The notes under the pieces are model-generated. The model did no database searches, was not told where the DNA came from, and worked only from the letters and a program-made list of their open reading frames with translations. Shown here piece after piece: positions 1 to 5,300 of a stretch of 8,487 nt of DNA (position 1 is its first letter; every line of letters starts with the position of its first letter). The translations under genes and the position numbers were made by a program. This DNA is from Candidatus Hydrogenedentes bacterium UBA2224 (GTDB lineage: Bacteria > Hydrogenedentota > Hydrogenedentia > Hydrogenedentales > SLHB01), in NCBI GenBank assembly GCA_002348185.1, contig DDYW01000186.1, positions 111,519 to 120,005 on the forward strand. Reading direction: 5' to 3'.

Positions 1-342
1 CGGGATCCCCAGCGACCGGGCCGCCGAAGCCGCGATTCGGTGATCGTTGTCGAGGTGGCAATGCAACAGGTCGCAGGGATGGTTCCGCAGGTAGCGCCGC
101 AGGGCAAGCCCGTCAATCGCGTTGAAAATGGGGTTGTGGTGCTTGTTGAGGTGGAACGCGAGAATGGGCTCGATACCGCGGTCGCGCGCCGTTTCGGCCA
201 CTTTGTTGACCGAAGCGCCGGAGCCGGGAGCGCACGCGAACGCAGCCTCCACGCCCAGGCGCCGCAGCGCCACGCAGAGATTCAGCGCCGGCTCCGCCGG
301 GCCGGTCCATTTTGCGTTGCTGAAGAGGTGAAGGACGTTCAT
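1..342 (-). CDS. Glycosyltransferase family 4-type protein, N-terminal part (runs off left edge)
   Basis: The minus strand is open from an ATG at 342 to the window edge, giving 114 residues with no stop, so the gene is partial. It starts MNVLHLFSNAKWTGPAEPAL, a beta-strand then loop then helix as in the N-terminal Rossmann domain of GT-B glycosyltransferases. Near residues 93-114 it has CDLLHCHLDNDHRIAASAAR followed by SLGIP, matching the family pattern D-(I/L)-(V/L)-H-x-H followed by a helix and GIP. Enzymes of this type move a sugar from a nucleotide-sugar donor at the cytoplasmic membrane; donor and acceptor cannot be told because the C-terminal donor-binding domain is outside the window. 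A GTG at 360 in the same frame is an alternative start; an AGGAGG (384-389) lies 23 nt before it, too far to be ideal for either start. It follows the PpiD-like gene after 74 nt with no terminator between, so read-through transcription is likely. Confidence 0.82.
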   Translation of the reverse strand, partial: MNVLHLFSNAKWTGPAEPALNLCVALRRLGVEAAFACAPGSGASVNKVAETARDRGIEPILAFHLNKHHNPIFNAIDGLALRRYLRNHPCDLLHCHLDNDHRIAASAARSLGIP

Positions 343-416
343 GCGGCGGTTTCCGCGCACGGACGCGCGTCCTGTGCGTCAGACCTCCTCTCTTCGGTGT
401 CGCGGCTCGCGGCGGC

Positions 417-2399
417 CTATGGCTGGCGGGCGCCGGACTCCGCCGGGGCGTCGCCGCCACCGGGGGCGGGCGTTTCCGCGGCGCTTTCACCGGCCGCGTC
501 GGCCGCTTCCCCGGCGCCCTCGTCCGCAGGCGCGGCGGGTTCCTCCGCGGGCGCTTCCGTTTCGTCGTCGTACGGCTGGAAGATGTTCTGGAACGTCTCT
601 CCTACCAACTCCCACTGATGGGTATCCCGCAGGTATTGCAGGTAGTCGGAGAGCCGCTGATTCTGGGCCATGGCCAGGGCACGGTCGCGCAACTGGTTGC
701 GCTCCTGAGGCCACTTCTCCTCCCAGTCCGCGTCCGTGGGCGGATGTTTGGCCACAAACTGCACGAGATACGTCTGCCCCATGAAATCCTGGATGGGGCC
801 GAAGACGTCGCCCGGCGCCCTGTCCGTGGCCAGGGAAAAGAGCTGGCGGGGATTCACCGCCAACCCGCCCAGCGACATGTAATCCTGCTGGTTGAACCCG
901 TCCAGGTCGACCACTTCCGCGTTGAGGTCGGGGTATTTTTCCGGAACCTCCGCGAGCACGCTTACGCTGTTCTTGATTTCCTCGGCAAGCGCGCGGCATT
1001 TTTCGATGTATTCGGGCGAGCGGCGCACGGTCTCGATGGCGTCTTCCCGCACCTGGTCCGCAACCGCCTCGAAGGGCTGGGGCTGGGGCGGGGTCAGTTC
1101 CACCACCTTCGCCACATACAGGTTAGCCTGCCCGGGAATGACGTTCGAGAACACCCCCTGTCCCAGCTCGGACACCCCCGTCCGGAACCGGAACACGTCT
1201 TCCTGGGGGACCTGCGCAATCGCAACGCTGTCGGGCCCGAACAGGTCCGTGGTCTGCACCTGGAGGCCCGCCTCGGCCGCGGCAGCGGCCAGGTCGCCCG
1301 ATTCTCTGGCCGCGGCCAGAAGCGCTTCGGCCTTTGCCGTCAGCGCTGTGCTCTCCTCGGGGCTCAGTTTGGGGCTGAACACGATGCGCCGGGCTTTCAC
1401 GTCGCGCACGCCCGGCAGCACGCCACTTTCCCGGTCCTCTTCGGCCTTGTAGATGAAATACTGGCCGGCGGGACCTTCCACCACGTCACTCACCTCGCCG
1501 GGCTTCAGGGCAAACAGCGGTTCCTGGAACGAGGGGGTCTGGGGCGTCTTCACCATCCAGCCCATGTCGCCGCCTTCGGCCGCATCGACGCCTTCGGAAT
1601 GCGCCTTCGCCAGTTCCGCGAAATCCTCGCCCGCCCGCGCCTTCTGGATGATCTCTGCCGCGATGGCCGGCACCGGCGGCCGCAGCGACAAGGCCACGAA
1701 ATCCGCCTTGCGCTTCGCGGGGATGTCGTACACCGACGGATCGGCATCGTACTGGGCCTTCACCTCCGCTTCGGTGGGCTCGATCGCAGGCGCGATGGCA
1801 ACGTATTTGAGGTCGAGCTTCGTATGGGCGTCTTCGAATTGGCTCTTGAGCTCCTTTTCCGAGACGCGCGCCGAGGCCGCGGCCTCCGTGATCACAAGCT
1901 GGTGGCGCATCTGGTTCGCGACTTCCGCGTAGATCTGGTTCCACGACTGGCCCGACCGCTCATCGATCAGTTTCACCCACTCGTTGAACTGCTCGGCGTC
2001 GAATTGTCCCTCGTCATTCTTGAACTGCTCTTTAAGCTGTTCAACAAGATAGGCTTTGTCGAAGCTGTACGGGGATTTCTCGGCTTCCGTCGCCAGCAGC
2101 CGGCGGGACACCATCGCTTCCATCACGCGCTGCGCGGAGCCATCGGCCAGCAGGTCCGCGAATTCGGCTTCCTGCCCGAACCGTTTGCGCTGCTGAAGCT
2201 CTTGATTGAGCGCTTCCCGGAATTCCGCCGCCGGAATGGACGCGCCCTCGACCACCGCCACCGGCGCCAACGCGCTTTCCAGATCGGGGTCCGGGCGGTT
2301 CGCGCTGCGGTAGCCCCCCCAGATCACGAACGGTCCCACGACCAGAATGATCGTTACCCACAAAATTTCTTTCTTGTACTTGCGCATCAGCATGCTCAT
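417..2399 (-). CDS. PpiD-like membrane-anchored peptidyl-prolyl cis-trans isomerase/chaperone
   Basis: This is a periplasmic folding factor held in the inner membrane by one N-terminal segment. From the ATG at 2399 it has 660 residues: a basic start (RKYKK), a membrane helix at about 12-30 (LWVTIILVVGPFVIWGG), a SurA-N-like helical region to about 225, and a parvulin domain at about 227-320 with the hallmark GGDMGW, the F-x-x-P-x-FALKPGEVSDVV stretch and a GQYFIY strand. Two later segments (about 395-437 and 519-554) repeat the end of the parvulin pattern and may be degenerate copies. The last 45 or so residues are Ala/Pro/Glu/Gly-rich and look disordered. E. coli PpiD is 623 residues with the same order, so the length fits. 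An upstream in-frame ATG at 2447 would add 16 residues, but the membrane-anchor sequence begins at 2399 and a GGAGG sits 11 nt before it. Function is inferred from the family; whether the parvulin domain is active is unknown. Confidence 0.93.
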   Translation of the reverse strand: MSMLMRKYKKEILWVTIILVVGPFVIWGGYRSANRPDPDLESALAPVAVVEGASIPAAEFREALNQELQQRKRFGQEAEFADLLADGSAQRVMEAMVSRRLLATEAEKSPYSFDKAYLVEQLKEQFKNDEGQFDAEQFNEWVKLIDERSGQSWNQIYAEVANQMRHQLVITEAAASARVSEKELKSQFEDAHTKLDLKYVAIAPAIEPTEAEVKAQYDADPSVYDIPAKRKADFVALSLRPPVPAIAAEIIQKARAGEDFAELAKAHSEGVDAAEGGDMGWMVKTPQTPSFQEPLFALKPGEVSDVVEGPAGQYFIYKAEEDRESGVLPGVRDVKARRIVFSPKLSPEESTALTAKAEALLAAARESGDLAAAAAEAGLQVQTTDLFGPDSVAIAQVPQEDVFRFRTGVSELGQGVFSNVIPGQANLYVAKVVELTPPQPQPFEAVADQVREDAIETVRRSPEYIEKCRALAEEIKNSVSVLAEVPEKYPDLNAEVVDLDGFNQQDYMSLGGLAVNPRQLFSLATDRAPGDVFGPIQDFMGQTYLVQFVAKHPPTDADWEEKWPQERNQLRDRALAMAQNQRLSDYLQYLRDTHQWELVGETFQNIFQPYDDETEAPAEEPAAPADEGAGEAADAAGESAAETPAPGGGDAPAESGARQP

Positions 2400-2410
2400 G
2401 ATGCCGATAA

Positions 2411-2415
2411 CCTCC
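2411..2415 (-). promoter_or_regulatory. Ribosome binding site of the PpiD-like gene
   Basis: GGAGG on the minus strand lies 11 nt before the ATG at 2399. No comparable site stands before the longer in-frame ATG at 2447 (only GAGGT about 15 nt away). This supports the shorter protein, which starts directly at the basic residues and membrane helix. Confidence 0.6.
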
Positions 2416-2486
2416 GGAACGACACCCGGCGCCTTGCGGGCGGGCATTCAGTTGGGAATAAATGACCTCGCAAACGCGCAAAGGGT

Positions 2487-2492
2487 ATCATA
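2487..2492 (-). promoter_or_regulatory. Possible -10 element for the PpiD-like gene
   Basis: TATGAT on the minus strand matches five of six bases of the sigma-70 -10 consensus and lies about 90 nt before the ATG at 2399, in the gap after the terminator of the small upstream gene. No good -35 hexamer stands at 16-18 bp; a TTGCGG occurs at only 13 bp. The call rests on one element and on the need for a new promoter after the terminator. Confidence 0.28.
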
Positions 2493-2584
2493 TGGTGCCG
2501 TTTGTCCGCAAACCGGCCGCCGCGTGCACAGCCGTGCGCGCGGGGCGGCAACCCGCCCGCAGCGGCCGCCCCGGCGCCGCCCCC

Positions 2585-2624
2585 AAAAATGCGGCTGCCG
2601 GACCGTCCTGACCGGCCCGGCAGC
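2585..2624 (-). terminator. Intrinsic terminator after the cysteine-rich small gene
   Basis: On the minus strand GCTGCCGG and CCGGCAGC (2617-2624 and 2594-2601) form a perfect 8-bp GC-rich stem around a 15-nt loop, followed after four bases by TTTTT (2585-2589). It lies 20 nt past the stop of the small gene, so it would end the transcript of the outer-membrane protein and small gene and separate it from the PpiD-like gene. Confidence 0.6.
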
Positions 2625-2643
2625 GCGTCTCAAAGAGCAAAAC

Positions 2644-2805
2644 TCAGCCGACCTCGTTGTCTCCGCACTTGTCCGCGTAGCAGGGACAATCCACGTTGAA
2701 ATTGGCCTGCATGAAGTCGGCAAGGCCTGCCTTCACGTCACAGACCGGCGCCGGCAGCGTGACGGCATACGCGGGGCATTTTGCTACGGATTTCAGGTGT
2801 TTCAT
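2644..2805 (-). CDS. Small cysteine-rich protein, unknown function
   Basis: I do not recognise this 53-residue protein. It starts MKHLKSVAKCPAYAV, with no clear signal peptide or membrane helix, and has five cysteines at 10, 22, 40, 42 and 47, the last three in the pattern DCPCYADKC. The end is acidic (GDNEVG). The spacing could bind a metal or form disulfides, but no known zinc or iron-sulfur motif is matched exactly. The start is well supported: AGGAGG stands 5 nt before the ATG, better than the longer in-frame ATG at 2844. It begins 41 nt after the stop of the predicted outer-membrane protein on the same strand and is followed by a hairpin terminator, so the two genes probably share a transcript. 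Possible roles such as a redox or metal-binding accessory, or a modified peptide precursor, are speculation. Confidence 0.7.
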   Translation of the reverse strand: MKHLKSVAKCPAYAVTLPAPVCDVKAGLADFMQANFNVDCPCYADKCGDNEVG

Positions 2806-2810
2806 GGTCT

Positions 2811-2816
2811 CCTCCT
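2811..2816 (-). promoter_or_regulatory. Strong ribosome binding site of the small cysteine-rich gene
   Basis: AGGAGG on the minus strand lies 5 nt before the ATG at 2805 and continues upstream in a purine-rich run. It is the strongest ribosome binding site in the window. It fixes the start of a gene that would otherwise be easy to dismiss because of its size. Confidence 0.65.
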
Positions 2817-2846
2817 CTCCCAATGACCTGGTTTCACGTTGCAAGC

Positions 2847-3686
2847 TCAGTCGTTCCCTGACGACTTGAACTTATGCTTGTACATCACGTAATACGACCA
2901 GTTGTTCAGGTCGGCGCCGTCTTCACAGAAGAACAGGTACCCCGCCGCCAGGACCAGGTCGTCCTGCTCCGTCAGCGGCACATCCACCCCGATGCGCGGA
3001 CTGAGATACACCGGCCGCGTGCGCTGCTTCTGCACAATCCGGGGATCAAAACCCGTCAGCGGCAGGTCAATCTTCACCACCGCCTCCGCGCGCAAGTCCA
3101 GATAGGCCCCGATGGCCCCCACGAACGGCCGCGTGCCTCGCAACGACCGCCGGAAACGCTCCATCGCGCCGTCGGCCGGTTCGTACAGCGCCTGACCCCA
3201 TGGATAATACAGGATCCCCGTCGATGCAAACCAGAATTTTCGCGAAAAGTCCACGTGGAACATCGCGGGGATCCCCAGCGGGTAGTACCGGTCTTCGTTG
3301 CGCACGGTGCCGAGCGAGCCCCCGAAGGTCGAAACCCAGACCCAATTCGGGGTCAATTCCCGGCCAAAACCAAAGTGCAGATCCCAGACCCGGAACTCGT
3401 CCCGCCAGGTGGCAAAGGTCCGCGGCTCTTCCCACCGGGGAAACGCTCGGCCGAGCAGGCCGTTGATTTGTTGGTCGATCTGGGCTTCCGACGTCTCCAG
3501 CCGGGGCTGCACATTTGCAACGCCAAAGATCAGAAACCACTTGGAACGCTCTTCCGCGGCAGAGGTTCCGAACCCGGAGGAGGCTGTTTCATCAACCGGC
3601 TCGGCGAGGCCGGTGGCCGCCCATACAAAAACGCTCACGACGAGCACCCCCCAAACCGTCCGGGTGCGAGTGTATTGGTGTGCCAT
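2847..3686 (-). CDS. Predicted outer-membrane beta-strand-rich protein, unknown function
   Basis: The 279-residue product has a typical Sec signal peptide: a basic start (HQYTRTRT), a hydrophobic core at about 11-25 (VWGVLVVSVFVWAATG) and a likely cleavage after LA at 28. The mature part is rich in aromatic residues and alternating strands, such as VWDLHFGFGREL, NWVWVSTFGGSLG, KFWFASTGILYYPWG and the end NNWSYYVMYKHKF, which fits a small outer-membrane barrel or related surface protein. I cannot place it in a named family. There is a single cysteine (254). An AAGGGG stands 10 nt before the ATG; that site can also pair with a following CCTTT (3689-3693 with 3699-3703), which might hide it. The gene sits between SurA-type and PpiD-type folding factors, which act on such proteins, and leads into the cysteine-rich gene 41 nt downstream. 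Confidence 0.82.
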   Translation of the reverse strand: MAHQYTRTRTVWGVLVVSVFVWAATGLAEPVDETASSGFGTSAAEERSKWFLIFGVANVQPRLETSEAQIDQQINGLLGRAFPRWEEPRTFATWRDEFRVWDLHFGFGRELTPNWVWVSTFGGSLGTVRNEDRYYPLGIPAMFHVDFSRKFWFASTGILYYPWGQALYEPADGAMERFRRSLRGTRPFVGAIGAYLDLRAEAVVKIDLPLTGFDPRIVQKQRTRPVYLSPRIGVDVPLTEQDDLVLAAGYLFFCEDGADLNNWSYYVMYKHKFKSSGND

Positions 3687-3761
3687 GAAAAGGAATCCCC
3701 TTTACGCCCATTACGAGAGTTGATGCGGTATGCTGGTGAAGCGTGCTCTTTCCCCGCTTCT

Positions 3762-3791
3762 ATCGTACCCGTCCGGCGGGGAGCAGATCAA
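3762..3791 (-). promoter_or_regulatory. Candidate promoter for the outer-membrane protein gene
   Basis: On the minus strand TTGATC (3786-3791) and TACGAT (3762-3767) are separated by 18 bp, four of six matches each to the sigma-70 consensus. Transcription would begin about 70 nt before the ATG at 3686. It lies between the repeat island and the gene, so the gene need not depend on read-through from the membrane-protein gene upstream. Weak evidence; base composition alone could produce it. Confidence 0.3.
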
Positions 3792-3913
3792 TTCGGACCC
3801 ACGTACCGCCCGAATCGCGGGGGGCAAATGCGATGCGGGGAACCGGCGCCTCACGCAAAGCCGTCGGCGGAGAACACGGCCCGCACAACGAGTTCGAAAT
3901 TCCGCAGGGGGTT

Positions 3914-3958
3914 CCCACCACTGAAGTGGTGGGCTATTGTCTGCCGTCCCTGCGGGAC
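3914..3958 (+). repeat. REP-like double hairpin
   Basis: CCCACCACT and AGTGGTGGG (3914-3922 and 3925-3933) form a perfect 9-bp stem around GA. Twelve bases later GTCCC and GGGAC (3946-3950 and 3954-3958) form a second short stem. Two closely spaced hairpins in a gene-free stretch resemble repetitive extragenic palindromes, which are moved by RAYT-type transposases. No such transposase is in the window. Confidence 0.65.
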
Positions 3959-3972
3959 TTGGGGGACCGGAG

Positions 3973-4044
3973 TCCATCCCGTCCATCCCGTCCACCATGT
4001 CCATCCCGTCCATCCCGTCCACCATGTCCACCATGTCCACCATG
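3973..4044 (+). repeat. Tandem 9-bp repeat, eight units
   Basis: Eight units of 9 bp follow without interruption in two versions, TCCATCCCG (A) and TCCACCATG (B), in the order A A B A A B B B. The AAB triplet occurs twice, so a 27-bp higher-order unit has been duplicated. Read on the minus strand the array would code for MVD/MDG-type strings, which is an artefact of period 9. Two degenerate units (GTCCACACC, GTCCACCCC) recur at 4359-4376. Confidence 0.85.
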
Positions 4045-4050
4045 TCTCAC

Positions 4051-4074
4051 GCAAAGCCGCAAAGCCGCAAAGCC
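4051..4074 (+). repeat. Tandem 8-bp repeat GCAAAGCC, three units
   Basis: Three exact copies of GCAAAGCC follow directly after the 9-bp array, with a partial fourth (GCC). The period of 8 breaks every reading frame, which argues against coding. It is part of the layered repeat island between the membrane-protein gene and the outer-membrane protein gene. Confidence 0.75.
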
Positions 4075-4107
4075 GCCAGAGGGGACATTTTTGATGAATC
4101 CGGGAAA

Positions 4108-4134
4108 CTTGTAGCGCAGGCGTCTCGCCTGCAT
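4108..4134 (+). repeat. Dispersed palindromic repeat, copy 1
   Basis: A 27-bp element containing GCAGGCG-TCT-CGCCTGC, a 7-bp perfect stem with a 3-nt loop, preceded by CTTGTAGC. An exact inverted copy lies at 4296-4322. From memory this GTAGCGCAGGCG... sequence is a common dispersed repeat in several environmental bacterial phyla; copy number in this genome is unknown. Confidence 0.8.
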
Positions 4135-4150
4135 CCGGATCGTTCAAGAG

Positions 4151-4181
4151 AACAGCCACAGAGGGCTCAGAGAACACAGAG
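4151..4181 (+). repeat. CACAGAG-type short repeat
   Basis: The stretch reads AACAGCCACAGAGGGCTCAG then AGAACACAGAG, an imperfect repeat of (C)ACAGAG/CAGAGAA with a period near 9-10. Similar CACAGAGGGCACAGAG strings are common dispersed repeats in some environmental genomes. It sits just before the large hairpin, inside the segment bounded by direct repeats. Confidence 0.5.
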
Positions 4182-4199
4182 TTTGAAGATCCCGGACAA

Positions 4200-4252
4200 G
4201 AACGGGGACATGTTCCAAGCGCCGGCCCCGGCGCGACAACGTGTCCCCGTTC
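4200..4252 (+). repeat. Nested 53-bp hairpin (MITE/REP-like)
   Basis: The outer arms GAACGGGGACATGTT (4200-4214) and AACGTGTCCCCGTTC (4238-4252) pair over 15 positions with one non-Watson-Crick position. The inner arms GCGCCGG (4219-4225) and CCGGCGC (4228-4234) add a perfect 7-bp stem with a 2-nt loop, separated by the short internal loop CCAA/GAC. There is no U-tract on either side, so it is not a simple terminator. The structure fits a non-autonomous palindromic mobile repeat. Confidence 0.75.
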
Positions 4253-4295
4253 GAACCTGGCGCCTGCAATCCGGATCGCCCCGATGAAGATAAGA

Positions 4296-4338
4296 ATGCA
4301 GGCGAGACGCCTGCGCTACAAGAGGCCCCGTAAGGGGC
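4296..4338 (+). repeat. Dispersed palindromic repeat, inverted copy 2, with adjacent tetraloop hairpin
   Basis: 4296-4322 is the exact reverse complement of the 27-bp element at 4108-4134. It is followed at 4325-4338 by GCCCC-GTAA-GGGGC, a 5-bp stem with a GNRA-type tetraloop. The inverted pair bounds a 215-bp segment, which could itself be a composite repeat unit or simply two independent insertions. Confidence 0.75.
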
Positions 4339-4455
4339 AACCGAGAACTGTCCCGGATGTCCACACCGTCCACCCCGCGCCACGTAAGAAGCTGACGCGG
4401 GTCGTCATTGTTCACCCCCCACCTGCACGGTCTGGCCGCACGGAGGGCCACCCGC

Positions 4456-5259
4456 TCACCCTTTCCAGGGAAACAGGAAATCGCGAAATCCGCGGTTCAG
4501 GTAGTCGTCTTCTTCATCGGGGGGAAAGGGAAGCGGCTGCTGCGCCGCCGAATCACCTGCATTGGCCACGGCATACTTCCGGGCGAGCAGTTCGTAGGCG
4601 CTGCCCGTCAGCGCGGCCAGGGCGGGACCGTACAGGAACAGGAAGAGGGGAAAAATGGCCAGGCAGAGGGCCGTGAGCGCCAGCGTCTGCAGCGCGAGTC
4701 CCAGCGAGAACAACGGGTTGTCGAGAACGAGCAGGGCGCTGAGCTTGAGGGTGGCGCCAATCCCGGCCTTCTTCTGCACGAGCGTGGGCAGCACGAGCAG
4801 CGCCATCAACGCGGCGAACACCAGGCCCCACAGAGCGGCGCCGCTGATGCCATAGCCCAGCCACGGGACAGCGCCGCGTAATTTGGCCGCGTAGAACCAG
4901 GTGCTCGTGCCCAGACTGGACGCAGCGAACACAAACACCACGCCAAGTGCCACACTCTTCAAGGCGTACAGCCGCATGCCGCGGAAGAAGTCCGAGAGGC
5001 TGCCGTCGCGCTGGTCGATCAGGACCTTGACCAGGTGCGCCAGCCCCGCGCTCGGTACCGGCAGCACGAGGCCAAACGCAATGAGCGCCGCGGGCACTCC
5101 GATGACCGCCCGGATGGCAGGCTGGCCGCTCAGCAGGGCCGTGAACGCGACCCACGCGGGCACGAGCAGCGACAACGACCAGAGCAGGCCCGCAACCAGG
5201 AACTTGCCCAGGTGGTCGTACGTGATCCAGAACGCCATTTTCATCGCGCGTGCAAGCAT
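4456..5259 (-). CDS. DUF624/YesL-like multi-pass inner-membrane protein
   Basis: The 267-residue protein has about five or six hydrophobic segments (near 20-43, 49-75, 100-117, 132-160, 172-190 and 192-220), so it lies in the cytoplasmic membrane. Between the second and third it carries DGSLSDFFRGMR, close to the (G)-x-x-x-DFF-x-G-(F/M)-R motif I associate with DUF624/YesL proteins, and ALLVLDNPLFSLGLAL further on fits the same type. The end is charged and then aromatic (DDYLNRGFRDFLFPWKG). DUF624 members are linked to carbohydrate uptake or secretion in Firmicutes, but the role is unproven, and family membership here is by motif only. The gene starts 41 nt after the surA stop on the same strand and is probably cotranscribed with it. 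The ribosome binding site is weak; the in-frame ATG at 5244 is an alternative start. No clear terminator follows, only the repeat island. Confidence 0.85.
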   Translation of the reverse strand: MLARAMKMAFWITYDHLGKFLVAGLLWSLSLLVPAWVAFTALLSGQPAIRAVIGVPAALIAFGLVLPVPSAGLAHLVKVLIDQRDGSLSDFFRGMRLYALKSVALGVVFVFAASSLGTSTWFYAAKLRGAVPWLGYGISGAALWGLVFAALMALLVLPTLVQKKAGIGATLKLSALLVLDNPLFSLGLALQTLALTALCLAIFPLFLFLYGPALAALTGSAYELLARKYAVANAGDSAAQQPLPFPPDEEDDYLNRGFRDFLFPWKG

Positions 5260-5300
5260 GAGGGGCTACCCGGACCACCGGTAGAGGGCCGTCATTCGGA

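Larger units (their letters stand above)
3850..4059 (+). repeat. 14-bp direct repeat CTCACGCAAAGCCG (3850-3863 and 4046-4059)
   Basis: The same 14 bases occur at 3850-3863 and 4046-4059. The second copy continues as three units of the 8-mer GCAAAGCC (4051-4074). CACGCAAAGC-type repeats are widespread in some environmental bacterial genomes; the copy at 3850 may be a fragment of the same family. No coding frame through them makes sense. Confidence 0.6.
4126..4278 (+). repeat. Direct repeats flanking a hairpin insert
   Basis: CGCCTGCATCCGGATCG (4126-4142) and CGCCTGCAATCCGGATCG (4261-4278) are the same apart from one extra A. They flank about 118 bp that carries the CACAGAG-type repeat and the large hairpin. 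Flanking direct repeats can come from insertion with target duplication or from recombination. At 17-18 bp they are longer than most target duplications. Confidence 0.55.

Noticed and set aside
618..2465. A 615-residue open frame on the plus strand, opposite the PpiD-like gene.
   Set aside because: It is the antisense of a clear parvulin chaperone; its His/Arg/Leu-rich make-up is what GC-rich antisense frames give, and it has no recognisable domain.
2874..4094. A 406-residue plus-strand frame running through the outer-membrane protein gene and the repeat island.
   Set aside because: It is antisense to a gene with a clean signal peptide and then reads through tandem repeats (HPVHPVHHVH-type strings), so it is an artefact.
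3711..4177. Minus-strand frames with MVDMVDGMDG or WTWWTGWTGW repeats, resembling repeat proteins.
   Set aside because: They are translations of the 9-bp tandem array, without ribosome binding site or flanking protein-like sequence.
3914..4338. The repeat-rich spacer considered as a CRISPR array.
   Set aside because: Repeats are 8-9 bp in direct tandem or palindromic without regular unique spacers; no cas gene is present.
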